From positions 1 through 23,260 of the forward strand of contig JAIPMN010039191.1 in the NCBI GenBank assembly GCA_020650975.1: a DNA stretch of 23,260 nucleotides. The letters are read 5' to 3'. This DNA is from Apostichopus californicus (lineage: Eukaryota; Echinodermata; Holothuroidea; Aspidochirotida; Stichopodidae). The notes below the pieces were generated by a model. That model saw only the letters and a list, made by a program, of their open reading frames with translations, was not told the origin of the DNA and did not search any database. The position numbers were made by a program, and so were the translations under genes. Shown one piece after another: positions 19,700-23,260 of the stretch. Every line of letters starts with the position of its first letter. Positions within the stretch are counted from its first letter, which is position 1.

Positions 19700-19875
19700 A
19701 CCAAAGTTCTATGTGTACAAGTTACCTAACAAGGCCCCATTTATACACCTGGGTGAAGAGAGGCAAAGGAGATTAAGTGCCTTGCCCAAGGACACAAAGT
19801 ATCCAATGATCTGGCAGGACTCGAACCTGCAAATCTTAGATCACAAGTCCACTGCCTTAACCACAATGCTCTCTA
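19700..19875 (-). mobile_element. tRNA-derived SINE (class II tRNA-like head)
   Basis: Read on the minus strand, the element begins with a tRNA-like head. TGGTTAAGGCAGTGG (19863-19849) matches the D-arm/A-box region of Ser/Leu-type tRNAs. GGTTCGAGTCC (19827-19817) is an exact RNA polymerase III B box flanked by the pairing TGCA..TGCC arms. Downstream is GTGTCCTTGGGCAAGGCAC (plus-strand 19778-19795), a block I recognise from tRNA-derived repeats dispersed in many marine animal genomes, then a body with TTCACCCAGGTG. The anticodon arm does not pair well, so this is a SINE relic and not a tRNA gene. The 3' end is unclear: the body may run to the G-rich tract or on towards 19560. No target-site duplication was identified. 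Confidence 0.6.
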
Positions 19876-20501
19876 ACAGCAAGTTAAACAACATAGCATT
19901 AAATTGAAGTAATTTGATATCATAAGCAACTAGAAATTCTAAAAAAAAAGTTGGCTTAATCACAGCAAATCGTTTTTTCTTTTCATAACAGAAACTTGGC
20001 AAAAATTAATCACAGGATATGGTTAGTTTGCAGCCAACCGCAGAGTTTTGAATGGTACTTAGTTGTGACAACTTTCTAGAAATGGTTATTTCTACACTTG
20101 AAATCCGATACAAGGCTTGATAGGTTACTCTTTAGTGTTTACGTAATCTGGAGTTCCATAACGATACCTGCCTCTTGTAGAGTGTCGTAAAACAAATTCA
20201 ACACAAGATGGAGTCAGGCAGAAACTTTCAAAATTGTGTGTAAATATTTTCGAAATTAGGCATGCGCACATCACTTAGAAAACTTTTATACTATACAGAA
20301 TCCTTTAAATATCTGATTTACACTCAGCTGTATTTTTCTTTTCTCTCTCCAGAATGTGATCAAAGTTAGCAGTATCAGACATCTATTTTATTATTTTTTT
20401 GTGAGGATAAACTAACTTTGTAAGATATTTCCTCAGACGCGGCTGGAAAGGAGATCAGCTTAATTTCAGAATACCCCTCAATACAAAGCAGCATCACACA
20501 A
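19876..20501. other. Intergenic stretch with one weak exon-like minus frame
   Basis: No supported gene. A 49-codon minus-strand frame near 20131-20277 contains ESFCLTPSCVEFVLRHS, discussed as a finding. Otherwise the sequence is AT-rich with A and T runs. Confidence 0.45.
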
Positions 20502-20655
20502 ACTAGGTAACCAAATTACCTTTCAGAAATTTACCTTTCACAAAATGGCAAAATAAAAATAAAAATGAGATTCTGATTACACTGTTGCTGGCTGCACCAA
20601 CTCAGACACTAGGTAACCATATTGCCCTTCAGAAATTTTCCTTTCATAAAACGGC
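20502..20655. repeat. ~48-bp direct repeat, 2 copies 106 bp apart
   Basis: ACTAGGTAACCA(A/T)ATT(A/G)CC(T/C)TTCAGAAATTT(A/T)CCTTTCA(C/T)AAAA(T/C)GGC starts at 20502 and again at 20608. Identity is high, with only scattered transitions and transversions. The 58 bp between the copies is not repeated, so this is either a dispersed pair or a 106-bp tandem unit whose second half has been lost. Confidence 0.8.
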
Positions 20656-21495
20656 TCAATTATTATCTGAGTTTTTAGTCACAACAAATTTTAGGTTCAA
20701 TCAGGTCCCATAGTAATAATTATAACAATGTAATGATGGGTCGTTCTTAATAGGAATGGCAAAAATTAACCATCCCGACGGTGAAGCCACACAAAATGAT
20801 GTATTGGACATTTTCATCTCTCTGCTTATTACTGGACTCCCTATACGGATGCGGTGGTCAACCTCTTTTGAGGGTGTTGCTTCAAAGTTGTGGGGTAGGT
20901 CTATTCTGCAATTCAAGGAGAGCAATACTTTGCATGTATTTTGTCTTATTTTACTTATCATTGGCTCCTTGATGTCCTATATGGGCTAGGTCGAGAACTT
21001 GAATTGAAACATCAAGGCTACTGTTAGTGCTGTACAATGATGTAGGGCTAGACCTATGCCCTACTCAATGGTAACCAGGTTTGCCCCTTGCCTGTGTATC
21101 ATAGTGTACTGGCACTTAAGTTTCTGTTACTGTTAGCCACTTTCCTTAGGCCTTTAAACGTACTCCTTACCCTTACCGTTGGGTTACCACAAAACAGCCT
21201 AGGGCTTAGGCCTAGTCTTTGCTACATCATTCTAGCCAGGTCTTCTGTAAGTTTACGTTAGGCTTAACTTTCAACAAGTATAAACAATTATTCTTTTCCC
21301 ATTCGAATGACGTTATTATGCTGTCTTACATTTCTGTTACCATCATGGCCATCTACTGGACTTTTCTTGTCATCTTCGTCTGTTTTTGTCATATTTGTTC
21401 GATATTTGAGACAAAGAAATTGTTGTTATTGGTTGGCTGCAATGTACAACTTGTAAACAGTGCAATTGGCTTATGTTATACGGCACATTACATAT
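20656..21495. other. Intergenic stretch with overlapping unsupported ORFs
   Basis: Opposite-strand frames at 20701-20961 (minus) and 20756-20989 (plus) overlap almost completely and neither has recognisable motifs. A plus frame at 21219-21539 is hydrophobic through T-rich composition. TAGGCCT words recur near 21148 and 21208. No gene is called. Confidence 0.45.
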
Positions 21496-21553
21496 CAGTT
21501 ACTATTGTAATGGTAGGCCCAGTTCAGTTACTATTGTAATGGTAGGCCCAGTT
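21496..21553. repeat. Perfect 29-bp tandem duplication
   Basis: Two identical copies of CAGTTACTATTGTAATGGTA plus GGCCCAGTT lie at 21496-21524 and 21525-21553, followed by CAG, the first bases of a third copy. Exact identity indicates a recent duplication. Confidence 0.95.
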
Positions 21554-22027
21554 CAGCTACGAAATTCTGACCAAAATACATTGCGCAAGGAATTAACTAC
21601 GCAATAGGTCTCTCTTACGTGATTGGTTGGATTCCGAGAGGACTTTTAAGAAAGAGGAAATTCCGGACGTCCATACAGCTGTATTATTGGGCTCCATCAA
21701 TAGCTGTATAGCGAACACACGCCGTACCGATAGCAGGGTACTTTGTATGGAGCTCTCGCCCATGTTCGTAGTTTTGTGCACGTTTATATCTTAATACTGG
21801 CATCGCTTGCAATTATTTGGAAGTTTATATGATTCTTTCCGAAAGAAATGAAGTTTAACTACCAAATGCTTTGCAAATAGAGTCTGCTATTGAGTATGTG
21901 GTCAGTCTTGTTAAGAGGCCTAGTATGTACAGCCTAGTGTACCTTTTTTTCACAAAGCTATTTTCCCGTATATATTTGCTGCACTTCCCAGAGAACGCCC
22001 GCGGCAACGCTTTAGAGTGTTTGTTTT
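21554..22027. other. Intergenic stretch before the satellite array
   Basis: It contains the 12-bp palindrome ATACAGCTGTAT (21673-21684) with a second ATAGCTGTAT about 30 bases later, and an inverted CCAAT-type word (GTGATTGGTTGG). Minus frames at 21593-21781 and 21855-22058 have no motifs. AACGCTTTAGAGTGTTTG at 22006 recurs as AACGCTTTAGAATGTTTG at 22116. Confidence 0.5.
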
Positions 22028-22410
22028 GGTGACACATTTGCACTACTCTAGAGATCAAACATGACGCTAACTAACTCGAAATCATTTGTGATTCCTAAAG
22101 CCGGATATCGAAAGAAACGCTTTAGAATGTTTGTATCGGACCATGGAGGTAAAATCGGACAGATCATCGGGCATGTAAAATACAACGGGCAAGCACATTT
22201 GTGGTAGGCAGAAACGGACTCTGAGGCATGTACAGTTTGCACCCGAGAAAAAGAGTATTACAAACGAATTGGCCAAGACTAGCATGTCGTATACTCCCAA
22301 ATGGAAACGATTAAAAATATCGTATAATTTTAGTGGACACGATCTTAGTTAGGTGAAATTAAAGTCATCTGCCGAACAGATCTATCGAACAATACCAAAT
22401 CAATTTTTTT
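22028..22410. repeat. Divergent first unit of the ~370-bp array, without the tRNA-like gene
   Basis: The first ~125 bases (GGTGACACATTTGC ... CTCTAGAGATCAAACATGACGCTAAC ... CATTTGTGATTCCTAAAGCCGGAT ... ATGGAGGTAAA) align with the starts of the later units, and the last ~45 bases (CGAACAATACCAAAT) match their ends. The ~200 bases between are unrelated to the later units and contain no A box, B box or cloverleaf. The overall length (~382 bp) is close to the later units despite the different middle. Confidence 0.75.
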
Positions 22411-22613
22411 GTGACATATTTTGCCTTACTCTAGAGATCAAGCATGATGCTAACAAACTCGAATATCATTTGTGATTCCTAAAGCCGGATCTCGAAAGAG
22501 ATACTTTGAACATACTTTCTGTTAATGAAATGGAGGTAAACGACATATGCAAATGAATATATATAATTAAAAACGTAATGAGAAGGAAGATCTAGATCAG
22601 TGAAAAAACTTCC

Positions 22614-22687
22614 AGCCTCCACAGGGATTCGAACCCGGGCCTCCCGCTTTGTACGCGGACACCCTAACCCAACTAGGCTATGGACCC
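22614..22687 (-). tRNA. tRNA-like gene, copy A, anticodon ACA
   Basis: The minus strand folds into a near-complete cloverleaf. T8-A9 precede the A box TAGCCTAGTTGGG, the D stem is GCCT/GGGT, and the D loop has one extra G compared with copy B. The anticodon stem TCCGC/GCGGG pairs fully (one T-G), and its 7-nt loop GTACAAA places T33 before ACA. The B box GGTTCGAATCC is exact and the T stem pairs 4 of 5. The acceptor pairs 5 of 7. A T6 run (22608-22603) begins six bases past the discriminator T, a proper RNA polymerase III terminator. Anticodon ACA would read UGU (Cys), but standard eukaryotic tRNA-Cys uses GCA, and the body is unlike tRNA-Cys. It is probably a tRNA-derived satellite component or pseudogene that could still be transcribed. 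Confidence 0.55.
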
Positions 22688-22985
22688 TGATTGTATGTCC
22701 AGAGGTTCGAAACCGGTAAGGAAGGTCGTATTTCACTGTAGGCGTTTGACACCTGTATCACACAATACCAAATCTTTTTTTGGTGACATACTTTGCCATA
22801 CTCTAGAGATCAAGCATGATGCTAACCAACTCGAATATCATTTGTGATTCCTAAAGCCGGATCTCGAAAGAGATACTTTGAACAGACTTTCTGTTAATGA
22901 AATGGAGGTAAACGACAAAGGCAAATGAATATATATAATTAAAAACGTAATGAGAAGGAAAATCTAGAACAGTGAAAAAACTTCC

Positions 22986-23058
22986 AGCCTCCACAGGGAT
23001 TCGAACCCGGGCCTCCCGCTTTGTACGCGGACACCCTAACCAACTAGGCTATGGACGC
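22986..23058 (-). tRNA. tRNA-like gene, copy B, anticodon ACA, better folded
   Basis: This copy of 72 nt plus a discriminator T has a canonical D loop (AGTTGGTTA) because it lacks the extra G of copy A. Its acceptor stem pairs 6 of 7 (GCGTCCA with TGGAGGC, a single G-G mismatch). The anticodon arm (TCCGC-GTACAAA-GCGGG), T loop (TTCGAAT) and B box are identical to copy A. The near-universal positions T8, A14, G18-G19, T33, G53-T54-T55-C56 and A58 are all present. A T6 terminator lies at 22980-22975. The retained fold and terminator suggest that it was recently functional for RNA polymerase III. Whether it is charged as a tRNA cannot be told from sequence. No intron and no encoded CCA are present. 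Confidence 0.58.
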
Positions 23059-23260
23059 TGATTGTATGTCCAGAGGTTCGAAACCGGTAAGGAAGGTCGT
23101 ATGTCACTGTAGGGGCTGACACCTGTATCAAACAATACCAAATTTTTTTGGGGTGACATACTTTGCCATACTCTAGAGATCAAGCATGATGCTAACCAAC
23201 TCGAATATCATTTGTGATTCCTAAAGCCGGATCTCGAAAGAGATACTTTGAACAGACTTT

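Larger units (their letters stand above)
22411..23260. repeat. ~370-bp tandem satellite array, 2.3 near-identical units, open at the window end
   Basis: GTGACATA starts at 22411, 22783 and 23153, giving units of 372 and 370 bp and a third cut off by the window end. The units are nearly identical, differing by scattered substitutions and 1-2-bp indels. In order, each holds CTCTAGAGATCAAGCATGAT, CTAAAGCCGGATCTCGAAAG, an AT-rich ATATATAATTAAAAACG segment, a T6 terminator (on the minus strand), a tRNA-like gene on the minus strand, GAGGTTCGAAACCGG, and CAATACCAAAT followed by a T-run. High identity implies recent or ongoing homogenisation, and the true copy number is unknown. Confidence 0.93.

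Noticed and set aside
19557-19907. 116-codon plus-strand ORF with a poly-Gly run
   Set aside because: It reads through the G-rich tract and the antisense of the tRNA-derived SINE.
20701-20989. Nearly coincident ORFs on both strands (86 and 77 codons)
   Set aside because: Mutually overlapping opposite frames with no recognisable motif and no splice or polyadenylation context. They may be a fragment of a repeat, but nothing shows it.
21219-21539. 106-codon plus-strand ORF that looks like a multi-pass membrane protein
   Set aside because: Hydrophobicity follows from T-rich composition, the end of the ORF is made by the 29-bp duplication, and no family features are present.
22048-22736. Minus-strand ORFs of 64-85 codons across the satellite
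   Set aside because: They are readings of repeat units and of the tRNA-like block, not conserved as frames between units.
22614-23058. Calling the tRNA-like copies a genuine tRNA-Cys
   Set aside because: ACA is not the normal Cys anticodon in eukaryotes and the body does not resemble tRNA-Cys. Only a tRNA-like gene can be supported.

Overview
The window looks like nuclear DNA from a marine invertebrate deuterostome, most likely an echinoderm. This is inferred from several things. The DNA is AT-rich and gene-poor. Introns have GT..AG borders with pyrimidine-rich acceptors. There is vertebrate-type TTAGGG telomeric sequence, a tRNA-derived SINE of a kind common in marine animals, a decayed LINE and many minisatellites. 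No prokaryotic operon, ribosome-binding-site pattern or CRISPR array is visible. The species assignment is a guess.

Layout from left to right. Bases 1-2000 are repeats and TE debris: a 51-bp minisatellite (212-433), a purine-rich duplicated tract (587-770), a broken LINE reverse-transcriptase C-terminus on the minus strand (830-1091), a ~55-bp tandem repeat (1380-1690) and a 27-bp minisatellite that stays in frame as a 9-residue repeat (1752-1922). Bases 2000-13250 are almost featureless AT-rich non-coding DNA, with one GC-rich block (2318-2540), a small AAAATG microsatellite, a G14 run and a G-quadruplex tract. Bases 13250-14560 hold a GACGGC hairpin cluster, a CpG-rich pocket and a ~123-bp repeat in four copies. 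A possible chain of plus-strand first exons follows, but it is weakly supported.

The one convincing protein-coding locus is on the minus strand, 15.9-18.7 kb. Two exons (17694-17776 and 16942-17229) join in phase into a protein tail resembling the C-termini of many uncharacterised animal proteins. A polyadenylation signal lies about 1 kb downstream. Two further upstream exons are proposed: an 18-nt microexon with an in-frame ATG (18129-18146) and a 5' UTR exon with a consensus donor (18627 upward). If they are right, the locus encodes a small protein of about 128 residues. A perfect head-to-head telomeric palindrome (17925-17959) lies inside one of its introns.

The right end holds a minus-strand tRNA-derived SINE (19700-19875), short duplications and a ~370-bp tandem array (22411 to the window edge). 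Each complete unit of the array carries a near-complete tRNA-like gene with A box, B box, cloverleaf and T6 terminator. The first, divergent unit (22028-22410) lacks it. The array and the intronic telomeric palindrome are the two most unusual structures here.
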